Shown: positions 1 to 8,608 of the stretch, piece by piece
Position numbering within the stretch: position 1 is the stretch's first letter
Layout of the letters: each line of letters opens with the position of its first letter
From: Collinsella sp.
GTDB taxonomy: Bacteria > Actinomycetota > Coriobacteriia > Coriobacteriales > Coriobacteriaceae
Direction: 5' to 3'
Length of the DNA stretch: 64,000 nucleotides
NCBI GenBank assembly: GCA_019414025.1
Contig: DXMU01000015.1
Span: 1-64,000, forward strand
Position numbers and translations under genes: made by a program
Notes under the pieces: model-generated
The model's input: only the letters and a program-made list of their open reading frames with translations
The model's database searches: none
What the model was told of the DNA's origin: nothing

Positions 1-3000
1 ACTTCCATTTCGCCGAAGCGCTGGCCGCCGAACTGGGCCTTGCCGCCCAGAGGCTGCTGGGTAACCAGGCTGTAAGGGCCAGTCGAACGGGCGTGGATCT
101 TGTCGTCGACCATGTGGCCGAGCTTGAGGATGTAGGACGTACCCACGGTAATGGGCTCGCGGAACTCCTCGCCGGTACGGCCGTCGAACAGACGGGTCTT
201 GCCGCGCTCGTCAAGCTGGGTGACGAACTCGGGGCGCATGTGATCGCCAAAGGCAGCGGTGGCCTTGTTGAGCATGTTCTTGTTGGCACGACGGATGACC
301 TCGGCGATCTCGTCCTCCTTGGCGCCGTCGAAGACGGGCGTCGCGGTGAAGAACGGACCGGGGACGTACTTGTCGGAGTCGGCCTGCTCGGTATCCCAAC
401 CGCAGGCAGCAGCCCAGCCAAGGTGGCACTCGAGCAGCTGGCCGACGTTCATACGCGAAGGAACGCCCAGCGGGTTGAGGATAACGTCGATCGGGGTACC
501 GTCAGCCATGTAGGGCATGTCCTCGACCGGCAGAACGTTACAGATAACACCCTTGTTGCCGTGGCGGCCGGCGATCTTATCGCCCTGCTGGATCTTACGA
601 CGCTGGGCGACGTAGACGCGCACCTGCTCGTTGACGCCGGGGGCCAGGTCGTCGCCGTTCTCGCGGCTAAAGCGGACGACGTCGATGACGCGGCCGTAAG
701 CGCCGTGAGGCATCTTAAGGGAGGTGTCACGGACATCGTGGGCCTTGGCACCGAAGATGGCGCGCAGCAGGCGCTCCTCGGCGGTCAGAGCGCTCTCGCC
801 CTTAGGCGTGACCTTACCGACCAGGATGTCGCCAGGGCCGACCTCGGCGCCGATGCGGATGATGCCGTCCTCGTCGAGGTTGGCAAGCATGTCCTCGGAG
901 AGGTTCGGGATCTCGCGGGTGATCTCCTCGGGGCCGAGCTTGGTGTCGCGGGCGTCGATCTCGTGACGGGTGATGTTGATGGTCGTCAGCAGGTCCTCGG
1001 CCACCAGGCGCTCGGACACGACGATACCGTCCTCGTAGTTAAAGCCTTCCCACGGCATGTAGGCCACGGTGAGGTTCTGGCCCAGTGCGAGCTCGCCGTG
1101 ATCGGTCGAAGGACCGTCGGCCAGGGGCTCGCCCTGCTCAACGGTGTCACCGACGCGCACGAGCGGACGGTGGTTGATGCAGGTGGACTGGTTGGAGCGC
1201 TGGTACTTGGCCAGGTGATACTCGTCCATGCCGCCGGCATGCTTGACGATGATCTTGGCGGCGTCGGCAAAGATGACCTCGCCGGCGTTCTTGGCCAGGG
1301 TGACCTCGCCGGAGTCCAGAGCGGCGCGACGCTCCATGCCGGTACCGACATAGGGAGCGGCGGGGTGAACCAGCGGCACGGCCTGACGCTGCATGTTAGC
1401 GCCCATCAGCGTACGCTTGGCGTCGTCGTGCTCAAGGAACGGAATCAGCGTGGCTGCGACGGACAGCATCTGACGCGGCGAGACATCCATGTAGTCGACG
1501 TCCTCGACAGGCACGTCGGCGGGAGCGCCGAAGGAGCCGTCGAAGTCGCGGGTACGGGCGATCACGGTGTGCGGACGGACGATCTTGCCCTCGGCATCGG
1601 TCGTGATGAACTCGTTGGTCTTGGGATCGAGCGGCGTGTTGGCCGGCGCGATGACGTGCTTCTCTTCCTCGTCAGCGGTCATCCAGTCGATCTGGTCGGT
1701 GGCAACGCCGTTCTCGACGCGACGGAACGGGGCCTCGATGAAGCCATACTCGTTGACGCGGGCGTAGAGGGCGAGCGAGCCGATCAGGCCGATGTTGGGG
1801 CCTTCGGGGGTCTCGATCGGGCACATGCGGCTGTAGTGCGAGTTGTGAACGTCGCGGACGGCCGTCGGCACGTTGGTGCGGCGGCTGGAGCCGGACTTGT
1901 GGCCGGCAAGACCACCAGGGCCGAGTGCGGACAGACGGCGCTTGTGGGTCAGACCGGTCAGGGGGTTCGCCTGGTCCATGAACTGCGAGAGCTGCGAGGA
2001 ACCGAAGAACTCCTTGATGGAGGCCACGATCGGGCGGATGTTGATGAGCGACTGCGGGGTGATCTCGTCGATGTCCTGGGAGCTCATGCGCTCACGGACG
2101 ACGCGCTCCATACGGCTCATGCCGATACGGAACTGGTTGGCGACGAGCTCGCCGACGGTGCGGATGCGGCGGTTGCCGAAGTGGTCGATGTCGTCGACCT
2201 TGAAGCCCTGCTCGCCGGCAGCGAGGGACAGGAGGTAGCGCAGCGTCGCGACGATATCCTCGTCGGTGAGCACCGTGACCTCTTCTTCGGTGGTGAGGTT
2301 GAGTTTCTTGTTGACCTTGTAACGACCGACGCGGGCCAGATCGTAGCGCTGCGGGTTAAAGAGCAGGCCCTCGAGCAGGCTGCGGGAAGCGTCCACGGTG
2401 GGAGGCTCGCCCGGGCGCAGGCGACGGTAGATCTCGATGAGGGCGTCCTCGCGGGTAAGGGCGGTGTCGCGCTCCAGGGTGCGCTTGATCACATCGGAGT
2501 TGCCGAGCAGCTCGATGATGTCGTCGTTGGTGACGGCGATGCCAAGGGCGCGCAGGAACATCGTGGCGCTCTGCTTGCGCTTACGGTCGATGGAGACCAT
2601 GAGCTGGTCGCGCTTGTCGACCTCAAACTCAAGCCAGGCACCGCGGGACGGGATGATCTGGGCCTTGTAGATCTGCTTGCCCGAATCCATCTCGGAGCTG
2701 TAGTACACGCCCGGGGAGCGGACGAGCTGCGAGACGACGATACGCTCGGTACCGTTGATGATGAAGGTGCCCTGATCGGTCATCATGGGGAAGTCGCCCA
2801 TAAAGACGAGCTGCTCCTTGATCTCGCCGGTCTCCTTGTTGGTGAGACGGACGTCGGTCAGAAGCGGAGCCTGATAGGTCATATCCTTCTCGCGGCACTC
2901 CTCGACGGTGTGCGCGGGGTCGCCGAACTGATGCTCGCCGAAGGTAACCTCGAGAACATGGTTCTGGCTCTGGATGGGGCTGGATTCCTTGAACGCCTCA

Positions 3001-3131
3001 CGAAGGCCCTCGTCCTTAAAACGCTCAAAGGATTCCCTTTGAACAGAGATAAGGTTGGGGAGCTCCATGGCCTCCGGGATTTTCCCGAAGCTGACGCGCT
3101 TGCGCTCAGTGGCAGTGTATGCGTAGGTCAC
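1..3131 (-). CDS. rpoB: RNA polymerase beta subunit, 5' part (3' end beyond window)
   Basis: Encodes the beta subunit of RNA polymerase, which forms much of the catalytic cleft and the rifampicin pocket. About 1043 codons are present and the gene runs off the left edge. I chose the GTG at 3131 (reads [16 protein letters not shown]) because an AAGGAGG ribosome site lies at 3141-3147; no ATG fits. The rifampicin region reads [15 protein letters not shown] then [13 protein letters not shown] near residues 375-407, with Asp, His and Ser at the classic resistance positions in wild-type form. Just after it, between GGL and VRDVH, lie 16 residues where most bacteria have 8, so the fork-loop-2 area is extended. 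[14 protein letters not shown] follows normally. galU lies upstream, with a terminator and a separate promoter between them. Confidence 0.97.
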   Translation of the reverse strand, partial: MTYAYTATERKRVSFGKIPEAMELPNLISVQRESFERFKDEGLREAFKESSPIQSQNHVLEVTFGEHQFGDPAHTVEECREKDMTYQAPLLTDVRLTNKETGEIKEQLVFMGDFPMMTDQGTFIINGTERIVVSQLVRSPGVYYSSEMDSGKQIYKAQIIPSRGAWLEFEVDKRDQLMVSIDRKRKQSATMFLRALGIAVTNDDIIELLGNSDVIKRTLERDTALTREDALIEIYRRLRPGEPPTVDASRSLLEGLLFNPQRYDLARVGRYKVNKKLNLTTEEEVTVLTDEDIVATLRYLLSLAAGEQGFKVDDIDHFGNRRIRTVGELVANQFRIGMSRMERVVRERMSSQDIDEITPQSLINIRPIVASIKEFFGSSQLSQFMDQANPLTGLTHKRRLSALGPGGLAGHKSGSSRRTNVPTAVRDVHNSHYSRMCPIETPEGPNIGLIGSLALYARVNEYGFIEAPFRRVENGVATDQIDWMTADEEEKHVIAPANTPLDPKTNEFITTDAEGKIVRPHTVIARTRDFDGSFGAPADVPVEDVDYMDVSPRQMLSVAATLIPFLEHDDAKRTLMGANMQRQAVPLVHPAAPYVGTGMERRAALDSGEVTLAKNAGEVIFADAAKIIVKHAGGMDEYHLAKYQRSNQSTCINHRPLVRVGDTVEQGEPLADGPSTDHGELALGQNLTVAYMPWEGFNYEDGIVVSERLVAEDLLTTINITRHEIDARDTKLGPEEITREIPNLSEDMLANLDEDGIIRIGAEVGPGDILVGKVTPKGESALTAEERLLRAIFGAKAHDVRDTSLKMPHGAYGRVIDVVRFSRENGDDLAPGVNEQVRVYVAQRRKIQQGDKIAGRHGNKGVICNVLPVEDMPYMADGTPIDVILNPLGVPSRMNVGQLLECHLGWAAACGWDTEQADSDKYVPGPFFTATPVFDGAKEDEIAEVIRRANKNMLNKATAAFGDHMRPEFVTQLDERGKTRLFDGRTGEEFREPITVGTSYILKLGHMVDDKIHARSTGPYSLVTQQPLGGKAQFGGQRFGEME

Positions 3132-3204
3132 CAGGTTTTTCCTCCTTCACGGAAATGCTCGGTGGGTTGGCGAGGCATAGCTTCGCCAGTTATCGCAACC
3201 TAAT

Positions 3205-3232
3205 AGTTTATCAGGTACCGACCGTTGGGCAA
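3205..3232 (-). promoter_or_regulatory. Probable rpoB promoter
   Basis: On the minus strand a TTGCCC (-35, 3227-3232) and a TAAACT (-10, 3205-3210) are separated by 16 bases, about 75 bases before the rpoB GTG. The galU terminator lies upstream, so rpoB needs its own promoter here. The match is moderate and is inferred from sequence only. Confidence 0.4.
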
Positions 3233-3309
3233 GAAAAGCCTTGACGCGATTGAGTTTTTGGAGTAGCAAAGATTTTCGACAGAAAACACGCAGGTAGATA
3301 TATGTGTAT

Positions 3310-3323
3310 CGAACATCTGTTCA
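3310..3323. promoter_or_regulatory. LexA/SOS-box-like palindrome
   Basis: CGAACATCTGTTCA fits the Gram-positive LexA pattern CGAAC-N4-GTTCG except for the last base. It lies in the galU-rpoB gap, about 80 bases upstream of the proposed rpoB -35. A second palindrome (CTGTTCA ... TGAACAG) overlaps its right side. The location is odd for an SOS operator, so this may be chance. Confidence 0.25.
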
Positions 3324-3365
3324 TATATTTTCTGTGAACAGAGAGCCGGCAATCGCAGCTCTTAT

Positions 3366-3398
3366 AAAAAACGGGCGCGAACCGAAGTCCGCGCCCGT
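3366..3398 (-). terminator. Rho-independent terminator after galU
   Basis: On the minus strand a 9-bp GC-rich stem (ACGGGCGCG / CGCGCCCGT) with a 10-base loop is followed directly by a run of T residues, 21 bases past the galU stop. This is a strong intrinsic terminator. Confidence 0.85.
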
Positions 3399-3418
3399 AA
3401 ATGTCGATGCCCGAAGGC

Positions 3419-4327
3419 TTACTTGCGCATCAATCCGCCGCGCTCGTCGATAGCGTCCCAGAAGGCATCGGCAAAGCGGGGGTCGCTTGCAGCCATGAGG
3501 GCGTTGGTGGCCATCCAGCCAGAGGGAGTGCCGGTGTCGTAGCCCGACAGCGGGTCGATGACGACCGCATACATGGCCTCGCGGTCGAGCGAACGGGCCA
3601 TGGCGTCGGTGAGCTGGATCTCGCCGCCCTTGCCGGCCTGCTGATCTGCCAGCAGGTCCATGACCAGCGGGCTCAGCAGGTAGCGACCGACGATGTACAG
3701 GTTGGACGGAGCAGCCTCGGGAGCGGGCTTCTCAACCAGACCGCCGATACGCCAGACAGCGCCCGGCTCGGCATCGGCAACGTCCTCGGCGCCCTCGAGC
3801 GAACCGACGCGCTCGCCGGCGATAACGCCGTAGCGGCTGACTTCCTCGGGCGAGCAAGCAGCGACGGCGATAACCGAAGCGCCACCGTGCTCCTTGGAAA
3901 CGGCGAGCATCTTGTCGCAGATATCGCGGTTAGGCACAACGTAGTCGCCCAGAAGAACCAGGAAGTTCTCCCCTGCCACGGCGTCGGCAGCAGAGCGGAT
4001 AGCATGGCCGAGGCCCTTGGGCTCGTACTGATAACGGAAGTCGACCGGCATACCGCCAGCGTGGGCGACGGCATCGGCATAGGCGTTCTTGCCGCGCTCG
4101 CGCAGCAGGTTCTCGAGCGAGCGATCGGGCTGGAAGTAGTTCAGTAGCTCGGGCTTACCGGGAGATGTAACGATGATGGCGTCGTCGACCTCCTCGGGGT
4201 CGAGTGCCTCCTCGACGACGTACTGAATGACGGGCTTGTCGAGCACCGGCAGCATCTCTTTGGGCGTGCACTTGGTGCCAGGCAGAAAACGCGTGCCAAG
4301 ACCGGCGGCGGGGATGATTGCCTTCAT
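3419..4327 (-). CDS. galU: UTP-glucose-1-phosphate uridylyltransferase
   Basis: Makes UDP-glucose from UTP and glucose 1-phosphate in the cytoplasm for glycan and envelope precursors. The 302-residue protein begins MKAIIPAAGLGTRFLP, the nucleotidyltransferase signature with the GxGTR phosphate loop, followed by PKEMLPVLDKP. The length is usual for GalU. The frame stays open upstream, but the ATG at 4327 is preceded by an AAAGGA site and starts exactly at the conserved N-terminus, so upstream starts were rejected. It lies between rplL and rpoB, where most bacteria have nothing. It has its own terminators on both sides, so it is probably monocistronic. Confidence 0.93.
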   Translation of the reverse strand: MKAIIPAAGLGTRFLPGTKCTPKEMLPVLDKPVIQYVVEEALDPEEVDDAIIVTSPGKPELLNYFQPDRSLENLLRERGKNAYADAVAHAGGMPVDFRYQYEPKGLGHAIRSAADAVAGENFLVLLGDYVVPNRDICDKMLAVSKEHGGASVIAVAACSPEEVSRYGVIAGERVGSLEGAEDVADAEPGAVWRIGGLVEKPAPEAAPSNLYIVGRYLLSPLVMDLLADQQAGKGGEIQLTDAMARSLDREAMYAVVIDPLSGYDTGTPSGWMATNALMAASDPRFADAFWDAIDERGGLMRK

Positions 4328-4423
4328 GTTATTCAAAGATCCTTTCGCAGGCGCAAAAGCGCCCCATGCGTGCGGCACACAGCCGCAGACCAAATTGCGA
4401 TACCCAAGCATCTTACCGCTGGA

Positions 4424-4451
4424 ACTATATGTCGCTACAAGGCAGAGACAA
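4424..4451 (-). promoter_or_regulatory. Possible galU promoter
   Basis: Minus-strand TTGTCT (4446-4451) and TATAGT (4424-4429) are 16 bases apart in the roughly 310-base gap between rplL and galU. The rest of that gap holds only the rplL terminator; I see no other gene in it. Confidence 0.35.
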
Positions 4452-4578
4452 TTCTTCAGCAGGTCAACGCAAATTATTGCTCGAACGGTGCAATTTTATC
4501 GCCCAACGGTAGTGACCCCAAAGCACTGCAAACGGCAGTAATTTGCATGCCGAGCCAGCAAAATAGAGGGGTCATAAC

Positions 4579-4611
4579 AAAAAAGACGGGGTTCGCAATG
4601 CGAACCCCGTC
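4579..4611 (-). terminator. Rho-independent terminator after rplL
   Basis: A perfect 12-bp stem (GACGGGGTTCGC and its complement) with a short loop is followed by six T residues on the minus strand. It separates rplJ-rplL transcription from galU and rpoB. Confidence 0.9.
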
Positions 4612-4639
4612 TGCAAAGAAATCTGGCGAGAAAGCCTGA

Positions 4640-5017
4640 TTACTTGAGGGTGACAGCAGCGCCAGCAGCCTCGAGCTTCTCCTTGGCAGCCTCGGCGTCC
4701 TCCTTCTTGGCACCCTCGAGAACAGCCTTGGGAGCGCCCTCGACGACCTCCTTGGCCTCCTTCAGGCCAAGGTTGGTGAGCTCACGGACGGCCTTGATGA
4801 CCTGGATCTTGTTGTCGCCGAAGCCCTCGAGCACGACGTCAAACTCGGTCTTCTCCTCGGCCTCAGCAGCGCCAGCAGCGGGAGCGGCGACAACAGCGGC
4901 AGGAGCAGCGGCGGAAACGCCGAAGGTGTCCTCGATAGCCTTGACGAGCTCGGAAGCCTCGAGAAGGGTCATTTCCTTAAGAGCATCGATGATCTCATCG
5001 GTGGTAAGCTTAGCCAT
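4640..5017 (-). CDS. rplL: Ribosomal protein bL12 (L7/L12)
   Basis: Stalk protein of the large ribosomal subunit that recruits translational GTPases, acting as dimers bound to L10. The 125-residue protein starts [16 protein letters not shown] (dimerisation helix), passes through an Ala/Pro-rich hinge near residues 36-55, and ends with the conserved factor-binding domain ([32 protein letters not shown]). The ATG at 5017 follows an AAAGGA site. A longer in-frame start at 5050 lacks a ribosome site. It is cotranscribed with rplJ, about 100 bases upstream. Confidence 0.97.
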   Translation of the reverse strand: MAKLTTDEIIDALKEMTLLEASELVKAIEDTFGVSAAAPAAVVAAPAAGAAEAEEKTEFDVVLEGFGDNKIQVIKAVRELTNLGLKEAKEVVEGAPKAVLEGAKKEDAEAAKEKLEAAGAAVTLK

Positions 5018-5119
5018 TTCTAAGTCCTTTCGGTTTCCGTGTCTGTGCACGGAGATCAGTTAAAACACGGCGCGAATGCGCCAGGGGTGCGGCGTTGCCG
5101 CCGCGGGTGAAAACAGCGA

Positions 5120-5641
5120 CTAGGCTGCCTTCTGCTCGGAGACCTGCTGGATCGAACGAGCGAGACCAGAGGAAACGCCGTTGACGCAGACAGCGATGTC
5201 GCGAGCGAAACCGGAGATGAGACCGGCGATCTGGCCGAGAAGCTGATCCTTGGTGGGCAGCTCGGCGATAGCCTTAACATCATCAGCGGAAACGGCCTTG
5301 CCGTCGGAGATACCGCCCTTGATCTCAAGGACGCCCTTGGACTTAGCAGAGAAGTCCTTAAGGGCCTTAGCGGCCTCGACCGGCTCGGACTCGTAGAACA
5401 CATAAGCGACGGGGCCGGCGAGGATCTCGTCGAGCTCGGGCTGCTCCTGGTTCTTGAGAGCGATCTTGACCAGGTTGTTCTTGTAGACCTTCATCTCGGC
5501 GCCGCACTCGCGAAGCTGATGACGCAGCTCCTGAGCCTGCTTAACCGTCAGACCGTTGTAGTTGACGACGAACAGACCGGCGTTCTCGGCGATACGGGAC
5601 TCGATCTCTGCAACCTTGTCGATTTTGTACTGCTGGGGCAT
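5120..5641 (-). CDS. rplJ: Ribosomal protein uL10
   Basis: Anchors the L12 stalk to 23S rRNA. The 173-residue protein starts MPQQYKIDKVAEIESRI and has the typical NYNGLTVKQAQELR and YKNNLVKIAL segments, then the C-terminal helix that binds L12 dimers. The start follows an AGGAGG site. It is the first gene of an rplJ-rplL operon controlled by an L10 leader and an attenuator. In most bacteria rplKA lies directly upstream; here it is about 25 kb away, so this operon has a separate promoter. Confidence 0.97.
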   Translation of the reverse strand: MPQQYKIDKVAEIESRIAENAGLFVVNYNGLTVKQAQELRHQLRECGAEMKVYKNNLVKIALKNQEQPELDEILAGPVAYVFYESEPVEAAKALKDFSAKSKGVLEIKGGISDGKAVSADDVKAIAELPTKDQLLGQIAGLISGFARDIAVCVNGVSSGLARSIQQVSEQKAA

Positions 5642-5706
5642 GAATTACACCTCCTCGAATTCTTTCCGGGCACGGTCCGCCACAAGGACGTGACGGGGGC
5701 ATGTCC

Positions 5707-5743
5707 AAAAAGAAAGCCCCCGCGCTGCATGAGCGACGGGGGC
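5707..5743 (-). terminator. Attenuator terminator in the rplJ leader
   Basis: A minus-strand hairpin (GCCCCCG ... CGGGGGC) followed by CTTTCTTTTT lies between the L10-binding leader and the rplJ start. L10 binding upstream would be expected to favour premature termination here, giving feedback control. The structure is seen; the mechanism is inferred from known L10 leaders. Confidence 0.75.
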
Positions 5744-5850
5744 GAGAAGACATATCTACTCGACCACCTCGGCTGGCGGGAAGTCCCATTAAGCTCGCGG
5801 GCGATGCCCGTTTGCACCGGCTGTCTCTGGCAGCGGATTCGTGCGTGAAC
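5744..5850 (-). ncRNA. Ribosomal protein L10 leader RNA
   Basis: The minus-strand transcript upstream of rplJ contains CCAGAGACAGCCGGTG and, further on, CTTAATGGGACTTCCCGCC and AGCCGAGG, the conserved elements of the L10 leader found in Firmicutes and Actinobacteria. It folds into the kink-turn stem bound by L10/L12. It lies directly downstream of the promoter at 5858-5886 and upstream of an attenuator. Confidence 0.85.
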
Positions 5851-5857
5851 CGAAAGT

Positions 5858-5886
5858 ATTATGGCGGGGACCCCGGCGTCGGTCAA
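5858..5886 (-). promoter_or_regulatory. rplJ-rplL promoter
   Basis: Minus-strand TTGACC (5881-5886) and CATAAT (5858-5863) are separated by 17 bases and placed just upstream of the L10 leader. The -35 hexamer overlaps the outer end of the large palindrome that starts at 5884. Confidence 0.7.
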
Positions 5887-6087
5887 CGGGAAACCGGGCT
5901 GCACACAATTCCACCATCCGGCCGCGCCGCCGAAGGCCAGGCGCAAGGTTTTCGCTCGGTCAGGTCCTGGGCTCGCACGAAGAGCACATTAAGTGCTCTT
6001 CGGCTCGTGCGGAATCTACGAAAACCTTGCGCCTGGCCTTCGGCGGCGCGGCCTGCGGTGACTTTGGGGCAGCCCGGTTTCCCGTTG
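5884..6087. repeat. Nested 204-bp palindromic (fold-back) element
   Basis: Three nested inverted repeats share nearly one centre. An outer perfect 18-bp pair lies at 5884-5901 and 6070-6087, a perfect 35-bp pair at 5920-5954 and 6019-6053, and a central 10-bp pair at 5978-5987 and 5993-6002 has a 5-base loop. It lies between the rplJ promoter and the end of the aminotransferase gene. It has no coding content. It resembles a MITE or fold-back element; as RNA it would form a very long hairpin in either direction. Confidence 0.8.
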
Positions 6088-6147
6088 GCCGGCACCCCCA
6101 CTCATAAGCCTTAAGTCGGTGGGCTGATGATTTTGGGTCCCGTTGGG

Positions 6148-7284
6148 CTACAGAGTTGAAACGAAGGTGGACAGGCGGCGGAGACCTTCGTCCAAATCCT
6201 TGTCGGAGACGCAGTAGCTGAGGCGGATGTGGCCTTCGGTGCCGAAGCAGTCGCCCGGGACTAGGGCTACGTTGGCCTCTTTGATGGCTTTGATGCAGAA
6301 GTCTTCGCTGGTTAGGCCGAACTTTTTGATGCTCGGGAAAGTGTAGAAGGCTCCTGCGGGCTCTACTACGTCGAGGCCCATGGCGTTTAAGGCTGCGAGT
6401 ACGCGTTCGCGGCGGGCTCGGTAGACTTTGAGCATGGGGGTTGGGTCGACGGTCAGGGCTCGGGCTGCGGCGTCCATTTCGAAGGAGACAGCACTCGATA
6501 CTAAGTATTGGTGAGCCTTTGCGATCTCGGCGATGACGGGGGCTGCCGCTGCGAGCCAGCCCAAGCGCCAGCCGGTCATGGCCCAGGGCTTGGAGAAGCT
6601 CTCGATGACCACCGTCTGGTCGCGCAGCTCCGGGTGGCGCTGGGCAAAGCGCTCGTAGCCATCCACATAGACCAGACGGTTGTATACGTCGTCGCAGACT
6701 ACGTAGATGCCCGCCTGCTCTGCCACGCGCGCCACGGCGTCGAGCGATGCCGTGTCGAGGATGCAACCCGTGGGATTGTTGGGCGAGCAGATGACGATGG
6801 CCTTGGTCGCCGGGGTCACACAGGCGCTAAGCGCGTCCTCGTCAATCTGGAATTGCGCAGGCTCCGTATCCAAGAAGACCGCCTTGGCGTGGTTGGCCAC
6901 GACGATGCTCTCGTACAGGCCAAAGGCGGGCGTGGGGATAATGACCTCGTCGCCGGGGTTGAGCATAGCCATAAATGTTGCCGACAGTGCCTCGGTCGCG
7001 CCGTCGGTCAGGATGACCTCATCGGCGGAAAACGCCAGGCCCGCGTCATCCATATATTTGGACAGTGCATCACGCAGGGCGGGGCGACCGTTGTTGGGCG
7101 GATAGTGCGTGTCACCGCGGTCCAGCGCGGCGGTCACCTCGGCGCTAATCACATCGGGCGTGGGAAAATCGGGCTCGCCGAGCGCGAGCGCGATACACCC
7201 CGGATGCCGGGCGGCGAGCGCGTTAATCCGGCGGATACCGGAGGGCTTGAGCATGGCAAGCGAGGTATTCATGGGCAGACGCAT
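6148..7284 (-). CDS. Class I/II pyridoxal-phosphate aminotransferase
   Basis: A cytoplasmic fold-type I aminotransferase of the aspartate aminotransferase-like group, 378 residues. Visible features are ALGEPDFPTP near the N-terminus, the SPNNPTG turn, CDDVYNRLVY, and the Schiff-base lysine in SFSKPWAMTGWRLGW, followed by the Arg that binds the substrate carboxylate in GHIRLSYC. The ATG at 7284 follows GAAAGGAA. It is divergent from the next gene on the plus strand. The substrate cannot be assigned; aspartate, alanine or aromatic amino acids are all possible. Confidence 0.88.
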   Translation of the reverse strand: MRLPMNTSLAMLKPSGIRRINALAARHPGCIALALGEPDFPTPDVISAEVTAALDRGDTHYPPNNGRPALRDALSKYMDDAGLAFSADEVILTDGATEALSATFMAMLNPGDEVIIPTPAFGLYESIVVANHAKAVFLDTEPAQFQIDEDALSACVTPATKAIVICSPNNPTGCILDTASLDAVARVAEQAGIYVVCDDVYNRLVYVDGYERFAQRHPELRDQTVVIESFSKPWAMTGWRLGWLAAAAPVIAEIAKAHQYLVSSAVSFEMDAAARALTVDPTPMLKVYRARRERVLAALNAMGLDVVEPAGAFYTFPSIKKFGLTSEDFCIKAIKEANVALVPGDCFGTEGHIRLSYCVSDKDLDEGLRRLSTFVSTL

Positions 7285-7377
7285 GGCGTTCCTTTCATAA
7301 GGGTTGCACTAGGATAGCGCGGCGGGGCGCCACCAGACGGTGTAACCTAAACGGAAACGAGCCGGAAAGGAGATGGC

Positions 7378-8040
7378 ATGGAGACGACCGCGCGCGGCGA
7401 CTTACCAAAAACACTGCACACCATTGCGTATATCAGTATTCCCAATAGCGCCGATCTTGATTTTTTGCTCTGGGACCTGCAGGATGCCATCGCCGCCTAT
7501 GCTCAACTTTCCGGCACCGCACTCCCCCGCCCGGTCGACTTGAAGGCAAATGACGCCGGCAGCGTTGCCGATGGCATCGTGCTGGCCATTGAAGATGTGG
7601 CTGACGATGAGACGTTGACTGCTATCGAGCAGGCGCTTGAGCGCTTTGGCGGTACGGGAACGCGCGTCTATGCCGCGATTCGAGCCGCACAAGAGGGCAC
7701 TGAGCAGGCGCGTGGGACCGCCGTTCGCCTGCACAAGGCATGTGAGCGCCATGACCAATTGTGGTGTGGCGGCGTTGCCATCTGCGCCGGCAGCGGCATC
7801 GCAGCGCTTCGCCATTCCCCGCGCATGGGACTCTTGCGGCGACCGTTTTCGGAGGCCATGGACAAGCTCGTGGGCGCCGTGCGCATGGGCTGCTCCGTCG
7901 AGCATGCACAGCGACTTGGCGGCGGCAATGCCGCCAACGTCGACGCCGACGGCATGGTTTGCGCCGAGCCAGCCGTGCCCGCGCCGATCTGGCGAGGCGT
8001 TCTGAAACGTCTGGGCGCCCACGCTCAAACAAAAATCTAA
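7378..8040 (+). CDS. Hypothetical protein, possibly flavodoxin-like
   Basis: A 220-residue cytoplasmic protein that I do not recognise with confidence. It has no signal peptide or membrane segment. The centre holds FGGTGTRVYAAIRAAQEG and later LWCGGVAICAGSGIAAL with PRMGLLRRPFSEAMDKLVGAVRMG, a pattern seen in some flavodoxin-like or FMN-reductase-like proteins (weak inference). The ATG has an AAAGGAG site 5 bases upstream. It is divergent from the aminotransferase and converges tail to tail with the glycosylase, one base apart. Confidence 0.6.
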   Translation: METTARGDLPKTLHTIAYISIPNSADLDFLLWDLQDAIAAYAQLSGTALPRPVDLKANDAGSVADGIVLAIEDVADDETLTAIEQALERFGGTGTRVYAAIRAAQEGTEQARGTAVRLHKACERHDQLWCGGVAICAGSGIAALRHSPRMGLLRRPFSEAMDKLVGAVRMGCSVEHAQRLGGGNAANVDADGMVCAEPAVPAPIWRGVLKRLGAHAQTKI

Positions 8041-8041
8041 A

Positions 8042-8605
8042 TTAAATAACAGCCCAGTCAACGGCTTCGTGCCAACGCTCGACAAGACGCTCCAGTCGCC
8101 AGGCGGCATTGGCAGGACTTGTCGAGGGCAGGACGACGGCGGGCAACCCCGTCCGATCTTGCAAGTAGCGTTTGTAGAGTCGCCCTGCCGTACCGCCGTT
8201 ACAGACAACGACCTCGATCGGCGCGGCATCGGTAATGCGCTCGATATGTGCCGGCACAACGTTGCGAATGCTCGCGTCGCTCGAGCCCTTAATGTCGCAG
8301 CCCTCGATTGCATCCCACAGGGCCACGCCGCCGTTCAGCAGCATGGCCCGCTTGGCGGCAATGGAGGCATCGAGCGTCGCGGGCTCACCGCTTGCCAAAG
8401 GATCGCCCTCGTTGGGCGGCACAGGCACACCGAGGCACGCAGCCATCACACGCCAAAAGCGATTCTGAGGGTTGCCGTAATAAAAGGCATTTGCACGCGA
8501 GAGCACCGAGGGAAACGACCCCAGCACCAAAACGCGCGAGCGCTGGTCGAACACAGGCTCAAACCCATGCTCAATATGTTGATAGTCCTCGTCAGACACG
8601 GCCAT
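8042..8605 (-). CDS. DNA-deoxyinosine glycosylase (uracil-DNA glycosylase superfamily)
   Basis: A predicted base-excision enzyme that removes hypoxanthine from DNA, 187 residues. The N-terminal VLVLGSFPSVLSR and FYYGNPQNRFW segments form the superfamily active-site and base-binding motifs, and the C-terminal LPSTSPANA matches the DNA-intercalation motif of this subgroup. It lies 3 bases downstream of the GH13 gene on the same strand, so the two are probably cotranscribed although the functions look unrelated. Confidence 0.85.
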   Translation of the reverse strand: MAVSDEDYQHIEHGFEPVFDQRSRVLVLGSFPSVLSRANAFYYGNPQNRFWRVMAACLGVPVPPNEGDPLASGEPATLDASIAAKRAMLLNGGVALWDAIEGCDIKGSSDASIRNVVPAHIERITDAAPIEVVVCNGGTAGRLYKRYLQDRTGLPAVVLPSTSPANAAWRLERLVERWHEAVDWAVI

Positions 8606-8608
8606 GGG

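Noticed and set aside
93..3203. Long plus-strand open frame (over 1000 codons) opposite rpoB
   Set aside because: It is exactly antisense to rpoB. The translation is rich in Gly, Asp, Val and Leu without any family motif, a typical mirror of a GC-rich gene. The same holds for long frames opposite rplA-secE, tuf, clpC, lysS and murI/HAD.
5701..6114. Several overlapping frames on both strands of the 204-bp palindrome
   Set aside because: Their mutual similarity (AFGGAA-type repeats) is the result of the inverted repeat; no codon structure or start site supports them.
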